Below are positions 9,286-19,309 of a DNA stretch of 64,000 bases, piece after piece. The stretch is from Palsa-1150 sp036490515 (lineage in GTDB: Bacteria > Myxococcota_A > Polyangia > Polyangiales > Polyangiaceae), in assembly GCA_036490515.1 (NCBI GenBank), contig DASXDU010000032.1, positions 186,001-250,000 of the forward strand. The letters are read 5' to 3'. Both the position numbers and the translations under genes were made by a program. Numbering within the stretch: position 1 is the first letter of the stretch; each line of letters begins with the position of its first letter. The notes below the pieces were generated by a model that did not search any database, was not told the origin of the DNA, and saw only the letters and a list, made by a program, of their open reading frames with translations.

Positions 9286-9453
9286 TCTGGAGTCCGACGC
9301 GACGGGCTCCGAGTCTGTCGCAACGGACCCGGACTCTGTCGCGACAGGGTTCGAGTCTGTCCCGACAGGCTCCGAGTCTGTCGCGACAGGGTCCGAGTCC
9401 GTCGCGACAGGGTCCGAGTCCGTCGCACCGGATCCGGAGTCCGTCGCTCCGGG
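9286..9453. repeat. Eight-copy 21-bp tandem repeat with palindromic core
   Basis: Eight consecutive 21-bp units begin at 9286, 9307, 9328, 9349, 9370, 9391, 9412 and 9433. The central unit contains GAGTCTGTCGCGACAGG, in which CTGTCGCGACAG is a perfect 12-bp palindrome; outer copies are more diverged. The array lies directly upstream of the gene at 9506. It is open in that gene's frame, where it would read as a Ser-Glu-Ser-Val-Ala-Thr-Gly heptad. It could be an operator or RNA-hairpin array, or an N-terminal extension of the protein. Confidence 0.85.
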
Positions 9454-9505
9454 CGTGGGAGTCGCCGGAGTCCCCGATCGCGGGGCCGTCGAGGAGAGAT
9501 ACGCC

Positions 9506-10078
9506 ATGGCGTCCGACAACGGTTCCGAGGTCACCCCGTCTACGTCCACCACCACCGCCCCTGCGTCCCCCGCGGCGCCGCCCGCGTCCTTCCCCGTCGA
9601 CGCCCCGCCGCAGGTCACGGTCCCGCCCGTGCCGGCGGGCTTCGTCCCCGTCAACGCGCTCGACCTTCTCGGCTGGCGCCCGATGCAGTCCGAGCTCGCG
9701 TCGGTGCCGGGCGTCATCACGGAGCTCGACGACTTCCCGGACTACACGGCGCTCCTGGGCGTCACCGCGCCCCCGGCCTCGCAGGTCAGCGCCCGGCTGA
9801 CCGTCGCCGCGGAGTGGACGACGCTCCTCGCCGCCGCGACCGCCTGGTGCACCTACGTCAAGTCGCAGGAGGGCATGGCGTGGAAGGACGCGCTCGCGCT
9901 GGTCGACAAGCTGAAGACACCCTTCCGGCTCGTCGCGGCCACCCGCCCTGCGCTGGCCGGCCAGTACCCGAACCTCGCGCGGATGCTCGGCGCGAAGAGC
10001 CTCGCAGCGAAGCGCGGGAACCCGAAGCGCGCGAGGACGAGGCTGGCCAGCAAGGTGGGGCCGGGCCTTTCGTCCTGA
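9506..10078 (+). CDS. Hypothetical protein with Thr/Pro-rich N-terminus and basic C-terminus
   Basis: The 190-residue product is not recognised. It has a low-complexity N-terminus (TPSTSTTTAPASPAAPPAS). An ordered, mostly helical region follows (ALDLLGWRPMQSELASVPGV, AEWTTLLAAATAWCTYV). The tail is strongly basic (AAKRGNPKRARTRLASK), which may bind nucleic acid. GAGGAGAG lies about 7 bases before the ATG at 9506, which decides the start. An in-frame GTG at 9218 would add the 21-bp heptad array as an N-terminal extension, so that longer form cannot be excluded. Confidence 0.7.
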   Translation: MASDNGSEVTPSTSTTTAPASPAAPPASFPVDAPPQVTVPPVPAGFVPVNALDLLGWRPMQSELASVPGVITELDDFPDYTALLGVTAPPASQVSARLTVAAEWTTLLAAATAWCTYVKSQEGMAWKDALALVDKLKTPFRLVAATRPALAGQYPNLARMLGAKSLAAKRGNPKRARTRLASKVGPGLSS

Positions 10079-10214
10079 CGCCAAACGTTTTCGTCGAAGC
10101 GCCACTCCGTCGACTTGGGGGAGATTCGACCCGCGCCGCGTGTAGATCGCACTACGCGCGGCTCGCGACCCGTTCACGGAGGACGGTCGCCGGGCTCGCG
10201 CTCCGACGGCAACC

Positions 10215-10871
10215 ATGGCGATGTACTCCACGATCATCGGTGCCACGCAGGAAGAGCTTGGAATGGCGTTCACGGGCTGGCGGCGTCCGCTCGGTGCGCC
10301 GGTGAAGCGCGAGGGGCGAAACCCCTTCACCGGGGGGCCCGTGACCTACGACTGCTGGGACCCCGATCCCGCGGCCGCTGCAGCGGGGCTCGAGCTCCAG
10401 GCCCCTCGTGCCGAGGTCGCGGCGATCCGGGGTGACTACCACGTGTACCTCGAGCGGCGTCTCGACGTCCGCGTCCGACCCCTCCCGCATGCATGCATGA
10501 AGGGCTTCACCGAGCTTCACGTCGAGGACTTGTGTCGCGAATTCGGCGTCGCTCCGTCCCCGCACCCGGCTCTCTTCCCTCCCGCGGCGCAGTCCGGGCA
10601 CGGGCTATACCGGATCCCCGCGGTCGCCGAACTCGCGGGCGTCGCCGCGGGCGGGATCGACGTACGTGCGCGTTCGCTCGCGGCACGGGAATGGTTCTCG
10701 ACGCTCGAAACCGGCGTGGACGATGCTTCCCTTTTCTTGTTCCACGCGAGCCGGCTGGCGCGGCAATGTGCAGCCGCGGGTCGCGACCTCTACCTTCTCA
10801 GCGAGCAGGGCGTCGTCAACGAAGTCGCCTCGAGGCCGCGCGCGCCCGCGACCGGCAGGCAGCTGAGCTGA
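10215..10871 (+). CDS. Hypothetical protein, 218 residues
   Basis: No family is recognised. The protein appears soluble and has no signal peptide or membrane segment. The N-terminal part carries GWRRPLGAPVKREGRNPFTG and TYDCWDPDP. The C-terminal part carries YRIPAVAELAGVAAGG and LFLFHASRLARQCAAAGRDL, and reads like an alpha/beta domain. Two ATG codons (10215, 10221) are possible starts. Codon usage matches neighbouring genes, which supports that it is coding. The 136-base gap before it contains the short palindrome AAACGTTT near 10083 and no other gene. Confidence 0.65.
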   Translation: MAMYSTIIGATQEELGMAFTGWRRPLGAPVKREGRNPFTGGPVTYDCWDPDPAAAAAGLELQAPRAEVAAIRGDYHVYLERRLDVRVRPLPHACMKGFTELHVEDLCREFGVAPSPHPALFPPAAQSGHGLYRIPAVAELAGVAAGGIDVRARSLAAREWFSTLETGVDDASLFLFHASRLARQCAAAGRDLYLLSEQGVVNEVASRPRAPATGRQLS

Positions 10872-10957
10872 CCTCGGCCTCGCCGCTTCAGGGCTCGCCC
10901 TCGTTATCTGGGGGCCACAGCGTTCCCTCCCCGAACGATGTTCGACACGGGGGCGCA

Positions 10958-11371
10958 TCACCCGCCCCGCCACATGGTGAAGCCCGCCATGGCGAAGTGG
11001 CGGTCGAACGCCAGCGCGATGGTGCACCTCGCCGCTTTCATGATCGCGAAGCTCATGGCATCGGCATAGGTGATGGGCTGGTCGGCCAGCCGATCCAGGA
11101 ACGTCATCGCCGACGCATGAAGGGCATCGGTCGCGTGCTCGACGCGGACGTCGCGGCTGGTCGTCATGCGGTCCAGAACGGCGCGCGCGGCGCGAATGTC
11201 CGTCCGGTACAGGAACAGCCTGTGGACTTCGGCGAGCACGAGGCTGCCGGTCAGAAGCAGCCGCCGCTCGCGCGTCGCTCTCGCGAAGGCCTCGTGGGCG
11301 TGCGCGTGCTGGCCGTCGCTCGAGCTGAAGAACGCGACCCAGGCGCTGCTATCGACGAAGACGCTTCGCAC
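10958..11371 (-). CDS. PIN-domain ribonuclease toxin (VapC-like)
   Basis: The 137-residue protein has the PIN-domain acidic constellation: MRSVFVDSSAWVAF (D7), LAEVHRLF, TYADAMSFAIM and LAFDRHFAM. These residues coordinate Mg/Mn for RNA cleavage in VapC-type toxins. Its start lies inside the antitoxin gene (23-base overlap), the usual type II toxin-antitoxin arrangement with the antitoxin first. The target RNA is unknown. Confidence 0.88.
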   Translation of the reverse strand: MRSVFVDSSAWVAFFSSSDGQHAHAHEAFARATRERRLLLTGSLVLAEVHRLFLYRTDIRAARAVLDRMTTSRDVRVEHATDALHASAMTFLDRLADQPITYADAMSFAIMKAARCTIALAFDRHFAMAGFTMWRGG

Positions 11372-11609
11372 GTCGGCTTCCGCGCTTCGGTGACGTGACG
11401 TGGGCTTCCGCGAGATACGCGTGCAGTTTCTCGCTCAGGTCTCCGGGGAGGCCCTCGATCATTCCGCTGGCGCTCATGATGCCGGGGTCGCCGGTGATGG
11501 CACGGATGGCGAAGCGGATCGTCTGCGACTTCGTCCAGCCGCGCTTGTGAGACCAGCGCTCGAGGCGCGCGAGCTCATCCTCGGCGACCATCACCTGCAG
11601 CGGCTTCAC
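11349..11609 (-). CDS. Ribbon-helix-helix antitoxin partner of the PIN toxin
   Basis: The 86-residue protein starts with a beta-strand-helix-helix pattern (LQVMVAEDELARLERWSHKR then WTKSQTIRFAIRAITGD), typical of RHH antitoxins. A C-terminal segment (LSEKLHAYLAEAHV) is suited to binding the toxin, and the tail is basic. The GTG at 11609 is the first start after an in-frame stop upstream. Overlap with the toxin gene gives coupled translation. RHH antitoxins usually repress their own promoter; a candidate operator sits just upstream (11628-11650). Confidence 0.82.
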   Translation of the reverse strand: MKPLQVMVAEDELARLERWSHKRGWTKSQTIRFAIRAITGDPGIMSASGMIEGLPGDLSEKLHAYLAEAHVTSPKRGSRRAKRLRR

Positions 11610-11627
11610 GGGGTATGGATATCATGA

Positions 11628-11650
11628 TGCGTGCAGCGCCACCATCATGA
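11628..11650. promoter_or_regulatory. Candidate operator of the toxin-antitoxin operon
   Basis: Just upstream of the antitoxin start is an AT-rich patch in otherwise GC-rich DNA. It holds GATATC (11628-11633), the palindrome ATCATGAT (11631-11638) and a second ATCATGA (11644-11650), 13 bases apart. Short repeated palindromes are the usual binding sites of RHH antitoxins; binding here is inferred. Confidence 0.45.
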
Positions 11651-11663
11651 CGAGAGCGACGCG

Positions 11664-13226
11664 TCAGCCGGGCTTGCCCGCGATCGCCTCGACGAGCGCG
11701 CGATCGCCCTGGAGGGCGACGCGCTGCATGTAGAGCGCCATTCCGCGGCGACCGCCGAGCTCCTCGCCTCCGCCCGCGCGGCCCGGACCGCCGTGGAGGA
11801 GCTGCGGCAGCACCATGCCCGGCGGCATCGACTGCGACGCGCTCTTCGAGGTCGCGAGCATCACGCGCCCGTGGAAGGGCGCGACGCCGAGGACGAAGTC
11901 GCGCACGAAGTCGCGGTCGTCCGCGTACACGCTCGCTACGAGTCCGCCCCCGCCCCACGAGACGCACGTGGCAGCCGCCTTCGCGGAGCCGTCGTACGGG
12001 ATGACCGTGGCGACGGGGCCGAACACCTCGTGCGTGTGCGCGGCGTCGCCCGGCTTCGCGCCTGCGGCGAGCAGCAAGGTCGGCGCGACGAAGTAGCCCT
12101 TGCCCTCCGCGACGCCGAGCGCCGCGACCGGGCCGGCGCCTCCGCAGACGGTCCTCGCCTCCACGGCGAGGCGCCCGATGCCCTCGCGCACGTCGCGGAG
12201 CTGCTGCGCCGTCGCCACGGGCCCCATGCCCACGTCCTCGCGCGCCGGGTCGCCCACCTTCACGGCCTCGAGCCGCTCCTTCAGCCGCTCGAGGACGGCC
12301 TCCACGAGGTCTTCCGGCACGTAGACGCGCCGGATCGCCGTGCACTTCTGCCCGGTCTTCTGCGTCATGTCGCGCGCGACGTCGCTCACGAAGAGGCCCA
12401 TGAGCTCCGAGCCGTCGGTCACGTCCGGCCCGAGGACGGCCGCGTTCAGGCTGTCGGCCTCGACGTTCACGTGCGCCGACGCGTGCGCGAACGCCTTTCC
12501 GCCGCGCAGCATGCCCGCGGTCCCGCTGGAACCCGTGAACGCGAGCACGTCCTGCCCGCCGAGCCGGTCGAGGAGATCGCCCGAGGAGCCGCAGACGAAC
12601 GAGAGGACCCCGTCGGGGAGCACCTTCTCGTCGACGAGGATCTCGACGATGCGGTGCGCGACGAGGGCCGTGCTCGTCGCCGGCTTCGCGACGACGGGCA
12701 TGCCCGCGAGGAGAGCGCACGCCGCCTTCTCGCCGAGGCCCCACGCGGGGAAGTTGAACGCGTTGACGTGGACGGCGACGCCCTCGCGCGGGACGTAGAC
12801 GTGCTGGCCGAAGAGCCGCGCGCTCCGCCCGAGCTGCGCGCCCTCGCCGTCGAGAAGGACGCGCCGGTCCCCGAGCTCCGGCGCGAGGTCGGCGTACGCG
12901 GCGAGCGTCCCGATGGCGCCGTCGACGTCGAACTTCGCGTCGCCGCGCGTGTTGCCGCCGTTTGCGGTCGCGAGGGCGAGCAGCTCGTCGCGCTTGGCGT
13001 GGATCGCCTTGCTCATCGCGCGAACGAGGTCGCCGCGCTCCTTGAACGTCAGCGCGCGGAGCGCTGGACCGCCCCGGTCGCGGGCGTAGGCGAGCACCTC
13101 GCCGAAGTCGATGCCCTCGGTGGACGTCGTCGCGAGCGCCTCCTCGTTGGCGGGGTTCACCAGCGTCGCCGCCTTGCCCTTGCCCGCCGTCCACCGACCG
13201 CACACCCAGCTCCCGAGCTCCTTCAT
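11664..13226 (-). CDS. boxD: 3,4-dehydroadipyl-CoA semialdehyde dehydrogenase (BoxD-like)
   Basis: The 520-residue NADP-type aldehyde dehydrogenase belongs to the PaaZ/BoxD group. It has the substrate-anchor motif VNAFNFPAWGLGEKA, the cofactor-binding region AFTGSSGTAG, the catalytic-glutamate region VNVEADSLNAAV and the catalytic cysteine in GQKCTAIRR (C295). BoxD oxidises the semialdehyde formed after BoxC ring cleavage in aerobic benzoyl-CoA degradation. The ATG shares one base with the boxR stop (TGATG), so boxR and boxD are coupled. The family alone cannot separate BoxD from other PaaZ-type dehydrogenases; the box neighbours decide the call. Confidence 0.88.
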   Translation of the reverse strand: MKELGSWVCGRWTAGKGKAATLVNPANEEALATTSTEGIDFGEVLAYARDRGGPALRALTFKERGDLVRAMSKAIHAKRDELLALATANGGNTRGDAKFDVDGAIGTLAAYADLAPELGDRRVLLDGEGAQLGRSARLFGQHVYVPREGVAVHVNAFNFPAWGLGEKAACALLAGMPVVAKPATSTALVAHRIVEILVDEKVLPDGVLSFVCGSSGDLLDRLGGQDVLAFTGSSGTAGMLRGGKAFAHASAHVNVEADSLNAAVLGPDVTDGSELMGLFVSDVARDMTQKTGQKCTAIRRVYVPEDLVEAVLERLKERLEAVKVGDPAREDVGMGPVATAQQLRDVREGIGRLAVEARTVCGGAGPVAALGVAEGKGYFVAPTLLLAAGAKPGDAAHTHEVFGPVATVIPYDGSAKAAATCVSWGGGGLVASVYADDRDFVRDFVLGVAPFHGRVMLATSKSASQSMPPGMVLPQLLHGGPGRAGGGEELGGRRGMALYMQRVALQGDRALVEAIAGKPG

Positions 13227-14026
13227 CACCGGCTCCTCTTCGAAGACCTGCTCGACCTCACCGCGGCCACGACGCGCGCGGCCGCTTCCTCGAACGACGC
13301 GCTCGACGTGTCGACCACGTGATCGCAGAGGGCATAGAGCGGCCTCCGCGTGCGCAGCAGCGTCCGCAGCTCCGCCATGGCGTTCGCGCGGTTGCGCATG
13401 GGCCGCGCGTCCCCCTGGCGGAGTACGCGGTCCCAGTGGTCCTGCGGCCTCGCCTTCAGCCATACGGTCGTCGCGCGCTTGCGAAGGAGCGCGTACGTCT
13501 CGGGCGCCGTGACGAGCGAGCCGCCCGTCGCCAGCACCGCCGCGGGGTGCTCGTCGAGGAAGTGCCGGAGGACCTCGAGCTCGAGGCGCCTGAACCACGC
13601 CTCGCCGTGCATCTCGAAGATCGTCCCGAGCGGCATCCCCGCCTCGCGCGAGACGAGGGCGTCGAGCTCGAAGAAGGGGACGCCGAAGCGGTGGGCGACC
13701 TCGGGCCCGAGGGTGCTCTTGCCGGCGCCACGCAGCCCGAGGAGCGCGACGATGCCCGCCGACGGCTCGACCGCCGCCCGCGTCGAGAGGAGCTCCCCCG
13801 CGCTCGTGCCCAGCGCCTCCGCCACGTCCTGCAGGCGCGCGACCGAGATGTTGCCCTCGCCCTGCTCGAGCTGCGCGAGGAACCGCTCGCTCACCCCGGC
13901 CCGGTGCGCGAGCACGCGCAAGGTCAGGCTCAGGCCCGTGCGGCGCGACCGCACCGCCGCGCCGAGCGCCCGGAGGAGCTCTGCGCGCTTGTCGGAGCGC
14001 GACGGGGCGTCGGAACTATAGTTCAT
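13226..14026 (-). CDS. boxR: BoxR-type transcriptional regulator (XRE HTH fused to shikimate-kinase-like domain)
   Basis: The 266-residue protein has an N-terminal XRE helix-turn-helix (SLTLRVLAHRAGVSERFLAQ, LEQGEGNISVARLQDVAEAL). A shikimate-kinase-like P-loop domain follows with Walker A GLRGAGKSTLG and the specificity region FFELDALVSREAGM. This fusion is characteristic of BoxR/BzdR regulators, which sense benzoyl-CoA through the kinase-like domain. The ATG at 14026 is preferred over a TTG two codons upstream. It is divergent from boxC-boxB and is placed to control both operons and itself through the sites at 14013-14055. Confidence 0.92.
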   Translation of the reverse strand: MNYSSDAPSRSDKRAELLRALGAAVRSRRTGLSLTLRVLAHRAGVSERFLAQLEQGEGNISVARLQDVAEALGTSAGELLSTRAAVEPSAGIVALLGLRGAGKSTLGPEVAHRFGVPFFELDALVSREAGMPLGTIFEMHGEAWFRRLELEVLRHFLDEHPAAVLATGGSLVTAPETYALLRKRATTVWLKARPQDHWDRVLRQGDARPMRNRANAMAELRTLLRTRRPLYALCDHVVDTSSASFEEAAARVVAAVRSSRSSKRSR

Positions 14027-14055
14027 GTGCAACGAGCAGGCGGCACTATACTACT
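14013..14055. promoter_or_regulatory. Divergent boxR / boxC operator and promoter region
   Basis: A perfect 12-bp palindrome GAACTATAGTTC (14013-14024) overlaps the boxR start. A related sequence, ACTATACTAC, lies exactly 30 bp away at 14045. TATACT at 14047-14052 is a good -10 hexamer for boxC, and its complement TATAGT could serve boxR. No convincing -35 is seen. The AT-rich sites in a GC-rich background and their helical spacing fit BoxR operators; occupancy is inferred. Confidence 0.6.
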
Positions 14056-14094
14056 TGCTCGGGCCCCCGTCTCGTCCTAACGTTCTCCCTCGCC

Positions 14095-15747
<1,653 letters not shown>

Positions 15748-15750
15748 CCC

Positions 15751-17178
15751 ATGTCGGACGTCATCACGAGCGAGCGGATCCCGAACAACGTCCACCTCTC
15801 GGACGACAAGCGCCTGCAGCGCGCGCTCGAGGCGTGGCAGCCCAACTACATCCAGTGGTGGAAGGAGATGGGGCCGAGCGGCTTCCAGGAGGACCAGGTG
15901 TTCCTCCGCACCGCCACGAGCGTCGACGCCGACGGCTGGGCGAACTTCGACTACGTGAAGATGCCCGATTACCGGTGGGGCATCTTCCTGGCCGATCCGG
16001 TGAAGGACCGGACGATCGGCTTCGGCGACAACATGGGCCAGCCCGCCTGGCAGCAGGTGCCCGGCGAGCACAGGAACACGCTCCGCCGCCTCATCGTCAC
16101 CCAGGGGGACACCGAGCCCGCGAGCGTCGAGCAGCAGCGGATGCTCGGCCATTCGTGCCCGAGCGTCTACGACCTGCGGAACCTCTTCCAGGTCAACGTC
16201 GAGGAGGGGCGCCACCTCTGGGCGATGGTGTACCTGCTCCACTCGTACTTCGGGCGCGACGGCCGCGAGGAGGCAGAGGCACTTCTGCAGCGCCGCAGCG
16301 GCGACGCCGACAAGCCGCGCATCCTCGGCGCGTTCAACGAGCCGTGCACCGACTGGCTGTCCTTCTTCATGTTCACGTTCTTCACGGACCGGGACGGCAA
16401 GTTCCAGCTCCTCGCTCTGGCCGAGAGCGGGTTCGACCCGCTCGCGCGCACGACGCGCTTCATGCTGACGGAAGAGGCGCACCACATGTTCGTCGGCGAG
16501 ACGGGCGTGCTCCGCGTCGTCGACCGCACGGCGAAGCGCATGGCGGAGGAGAAGAAGGACGACCCGGCGGACGTGCGCGCCCTCGGCGTCATCGATCTCC
16601 CGACGATGCAGAAGTACCTGAACCTCTGGTACTCGCTGTCGCTCGACCTCTTCGGCGGCGAGATCAGCTCGAACGCCGCGAGCTTCTTCGCGACGGGCGT
16701 CAAGGGCCGCGCCAAGGAGGAGCAGTACGAGGACCACGCGGCCCTCGCGGGCACCTACGCGTTCGACGTGCCGAAGGAGGGCCGCCTCGAGCACGAGGAC
16801 GTGCCGCTCCGCAACGCGATGAACGAGGTGCTCCGCGACGCGTACGTCGAGGACTGCCAGCGCGGGGTCGACAAGTGGAACCGGGCGATCGCGAGCCACG
16901 GCGTCCCGTTCCAGCTGACGCTGCCCAGCCGCCGGTTCCACCGGCACGTGGGCATCTACTCCGGCGTGCAGACGGATCCGGCGGGCAACCTCCTCACGAA
17001 GGAGCAGTTCGACGCGCGCAAGGAGGAGTGGCTCCCCGGCGAGGCCGACAAGGCCTACGTGAAGAGCCTCATGACGAAGCCCGTCCACGATCCGAAGCAG
17101 ATGGCCAACTGGATCAGCGCGCCGAAGCAGGGCATCAAGGGCCGGCCGATCGACTTCGAGTACGTCCGCCACACGTAG
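15751..17178 (+). CDS. boxB: Benzoyl-CoA 2,3-epoxidase, diiron oxygenase subunit
   Basis: The 475-residue protein matches BoxB, the ferritin-like diiron component that epoxidises benzoyl-CoA. Two EExxH-type helices are visible (NVEEGRHLWAMVYLLHSYFG and TEEAHHMFVGETGVLRVV), as expected for the carboxylate-bridged diiron site. The N-terminus starts with an IPNNVHLSDDKRLQRALEAW stretch. BoxB needs the reductase BoxA to receive electrons from NADPH; no boxA is present next to it here. AGAGGA precedes the ATG. Confidence 0.94.
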   Translation: MSDVITSERIPNNVHLSDDKRLQRALEAWQPNYIQWWKEMGPSGFQEDQVFLRTATSVDADGWANFDYVKMPDYRWGIFLADPVKDRTIGFGDNMGQPAWQQVPGEHRNTLRRLIVTQGDTEPASVEQQRMLGHSCPSVYDLRNLFQVNVEEGRHLWAMVYLLHSYFGRDGREEAEALLQRRSGDADKPRILGAFNEPCTDWLSFFMFTFFTDRDGKFQLLALAESGFDPLARTTRFMLTEEAHHMFVGETGVLRVVDRTAKRMAEEKKDDPADVRALGVIDLPTMQKYLNLWYSLSLDLFGGEISSNAASFFATGVKGRAKEEQYEDHAALAGTYAFDVPKEGRLEHEDVPLRNAMNEVLRDAYVEDCQRGVDKWNRAIASHGVPFQLTLPSRRFHRHVGIYSGVQTDPAGNLLTKEQFDARKEEWLPGEADKAYVKSLMTKPVHDPKQMANWISAPKQGIKGRPIDFEYVRHT

Positions 17179-17189
17179 GACGTGACGGC

Positions 17190-17948
17190 TCAGGCGCGAG
17201 AGGCCGGATCCTGGCGGTAGAAGGAGCGGAGCTGCTCGTAGAGGGCGGGGTGGTCGCGGCGTAGCTCGGCCGGGCGCCCGAAGAACGCCTCGGTCACGAC
17301 GGCGAAGAACTCGGCGGGGTTCGTGGCGCCGTACGGATCGATCGACGTGCGGTGGCCCGCCTGGATCGCGCGGGTGAGGGCGTCGTACTCCGCGCCGAGG
17401 ACGTGGGCCCACGGGCCGTACATGGCGCGCGCCGGCAGGCGCGGCGCGCCGTCGGCCGCACCGTCTTCCTGATCGAGCGCGTGCGCGAACTCGTGGAGCA
17501 CCAGGTTGTGCCGCGGATCGTGCGCGGCGCGCCGCACCTCGTCCCACGCGACGACCACCGTGCCCTGCTGCCAGCTCTCGCCCTCGCGGGGGACGGCGTC
17601 GACCACGATCCCGCCCGGCCGCGGCACGCTGGGAGCGAGGTACGCCGACGGGTAGACGAGCACCGACTCGACGGTGGGGAACACGTCGGTCTCGCCGTCG
17701 AGGCAGAGGAGCAGGACGCACGCCTGCCCGGCGATCGTCACGCGCATCTCGTCGGTGAGCGCGAGCCCCCCGCACCCCTCGAAGTGCTTCTCGGCCACGA
17801 AGATCTGGACGTGCTCCTCGAGCGCCTTGCCCTCGGCCGCGTCGAGCCGGGCCATCGCGGGGACGTTGCGCGCCAGGATGGAGCGCCACGCGGCCGGGAA
17901 CGGCTGCGCGAGGATCTGCGCGCGGTGTCGTTGCTTCAGCCAGCCCAT
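17190..17948 (-). CDS. mtfA: MtfA-family zinc metallopeptidase
   Basis: The 252-residue protein is close to the usual MtfA length. It has the zinc-binding HEFAHALDQEDG (H152, E153, H156), a preceding VVAWDEVRRA stretch and a downstream NPAEFFAVVTEAFF with the third zinc ligand region. In enterobacteria MtfA binds Mlc and has peptidase activity; in this organism the partner is unknown. The ATG at 17948 begins MGWLKQRHRAQILAQPFP, the family's normal N-terminus. It is convergent with boxB (11-base gap) and divergent from the propeller lipoprotein. Confidence 0.88.
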   Translation of the reverse strand: MGWLKQRHRAQILAQPFPAAWRSILARNVPAMARLDAAEGKALEEHVQIFVAEKHFEGCGGLALTDEMRVTIAGQACVLLLCLDGETDVFPTVESVLVYPSAYLAPSVPRPGGIVVDAVPREGESWQQGTVVVAWDEVRRAAHDPRHNLVLHEFAHALDQEDGAADGAPRLPARAMYGPWAHVLGAEYDALTRAIQAGHRTSIDPYGATNPAEFFAVVTEAFFGRPAELRRDHPALYEQLRSFYRQDPASRA

Positions 17949-18014
17949 GGCTTCGTCGCCGAGAGCTTCGCACGGTGTCCAATCGTGCGCGAGTTGGGGT
18001 ACCAAGGACCGACC

Positions 18015-19184
18015 ATGATCGCCCCGACCCCCGCCGCCCGGCGGATCGCCCCGCAGTCCGCCGTCCGGCAGCGCGTTGCCCTCCGCTTCGGTCTCGCGCT
18101 CGCTCTCGCCGGCCCGCTCTTCGCCGGCCTCGTCTCCGGCTGCCACGATTCCAGCGGCGGAGCGGCCGACGCGGCTCCTTCTGCCGTGCCGCTGACGCCC
18201 ATGGGCATGGCCAGCGCGGCCAACCTGGTCACGGCGACCAACCCGGTCGAGGTGCTCACGAAGCTCCACCAGCCGCGCGCGGCGGTGCTCGGCAAGGACG
18301 CGCTCTACGTCCTCGACATCCCGGGCGATGCGCCCGATCCCGACGAGGCCATCGACATCATGTCGGTCCCACTCACGGTGGGCGGAACCGCCACCAAGGC
18401 CTTCGCCGGCCAGCACGGCGCCGAGGGCCTCGCCTTCGCGGCAGGGCGGCTCGTGTGGATCACGTCACCGTCCGCCGACGGCAAGCAGCACTCGAAGATC
18501 ATGGCGGCGACCCCGGGCGCCGCCGGGGCTGCGGGGAAGCCCGCCGCCGTCGCCCCCACCTACGACGTCGACGAGACGCTCGCCGTGTCCGACGGCACCG
18601 ACGTCTTCGCGTTCGGCGACGTGAAGTCCGGCAAGAGCGGCCCCGAGCTGCTCCACCTGGGGGCGACGGGCAAGCCCACCGTGGTCACCGTCGCGGCGGG
18701 CCCCGTCGTGCGGACCGCGCTCGCCGTCAACGCCACCCACGTCTTCTGGGTCCAGGGCGGCAGCGTCGTCCGCGCCCCCAAGGCGGGAGGCGACGCTGCC
18801 CCCGTCGTCAAGCTCCCCGCCGGCAAGATCCAGCGCCTGGCCGCCGACGACACCGCGGTCTACTGGACCGACAGCGGCACGGGCGACCCGCAGTGGTCGA
18901 GCCGCGTGTACCGCGCCACGATCGCGGACGGGAAGGTCGAGACCATCTCGGACGCTCCGTCGCCGTTCTCCATCGCGCTCGACGGGGACACCGTCTACTG
19001 GACGTCGAGCACCGACGCAGGCGGCCGCATCCTCGCCCGCAAGAAGGCCGGCGGCGCGACGCTCGTGCTCGCGAAGGAGCAGCACAAGCCGCGCGGCCTC
19101 GCGGTGGACGACCGGTACGCGTACTGGGTGAACGCCGGCGACGGGAACGTGTGCCGCGTCGCGAAGGCCGCGCATGCGCCCTGA
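18015..19184 (+). CDS. Beta-propeller lipoprotein of unknown function
   Basis: The 389-residue protein has a lipoprotein signal (lipobox LVSGC) after a basic N-terminus. About six short repeats follow, built on alternating strands such as DALYVLDIPGD, HVFWVQGGSVVRAPKAGG, AVYWTDSGTG, TVYWTSSTDAGG and YAYWVNAGDGNVCRV. These resemble the YWTD-like repeats of SMP-30/NHL-type propellers, which are common in myxobacterial lipoproteins. No catalytic residues are recognised. It is probably attached to the outer membrane or periplasmic face. Confidence 0.8.
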   Translation: MIAPTPAARRIAPQSAVRQRVALRFGLALALAGPLFAGLVSGCHDSSGGAADAAPSAVPLTPMGMASAANLVTATNPVEVLTKLHQPRAAVLGKDALYVLDIPGDAPDPDEAIDIMSVPLTVGGTATKAFAGQHGAEGLAFAAGRLVWITSPSADGKQHSKIMAATPGAAGAAGKPAAVAPTYDVDETLAVSDGTDVFAFGDVKSGKSGPELLHLGATGKPTVVTVAAGPVVRTALAVNATHVFWVQGGSVVRAPKAGGDAAPVVKLPAGKIQRLAADDTAVYWTDSGTGDPQWSSRVYRATIADGKVETISDAPSPFSIALDGDTVYWTSSTDAGGRILARKKAGGATLVLAKEQHKPRGLAVDDRYAYWVNAGDGNVCRVAKAAHAP

Positions 19185-19309
19185 GGGGGCAGCGGAGCTC
19201 GCCCGAAGAGCTCCCTAGCGCCCCGCGCGCCGACCGATCCGATGCCCCGCCCGTCCTGCGCGTTCCGAGGTGTACCCTTGGATTCGTGTCTTCACCGAGC
19301 CGGAGCTCG

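Noticed and set aside
9340..9365. tRNA T-arm-like sequence (ACAGG GTTCGAG TCTGT)
   Set aside because: It arises from the 21-bp repeat and no acceptor, D or anticodon stems can be drawn around it.
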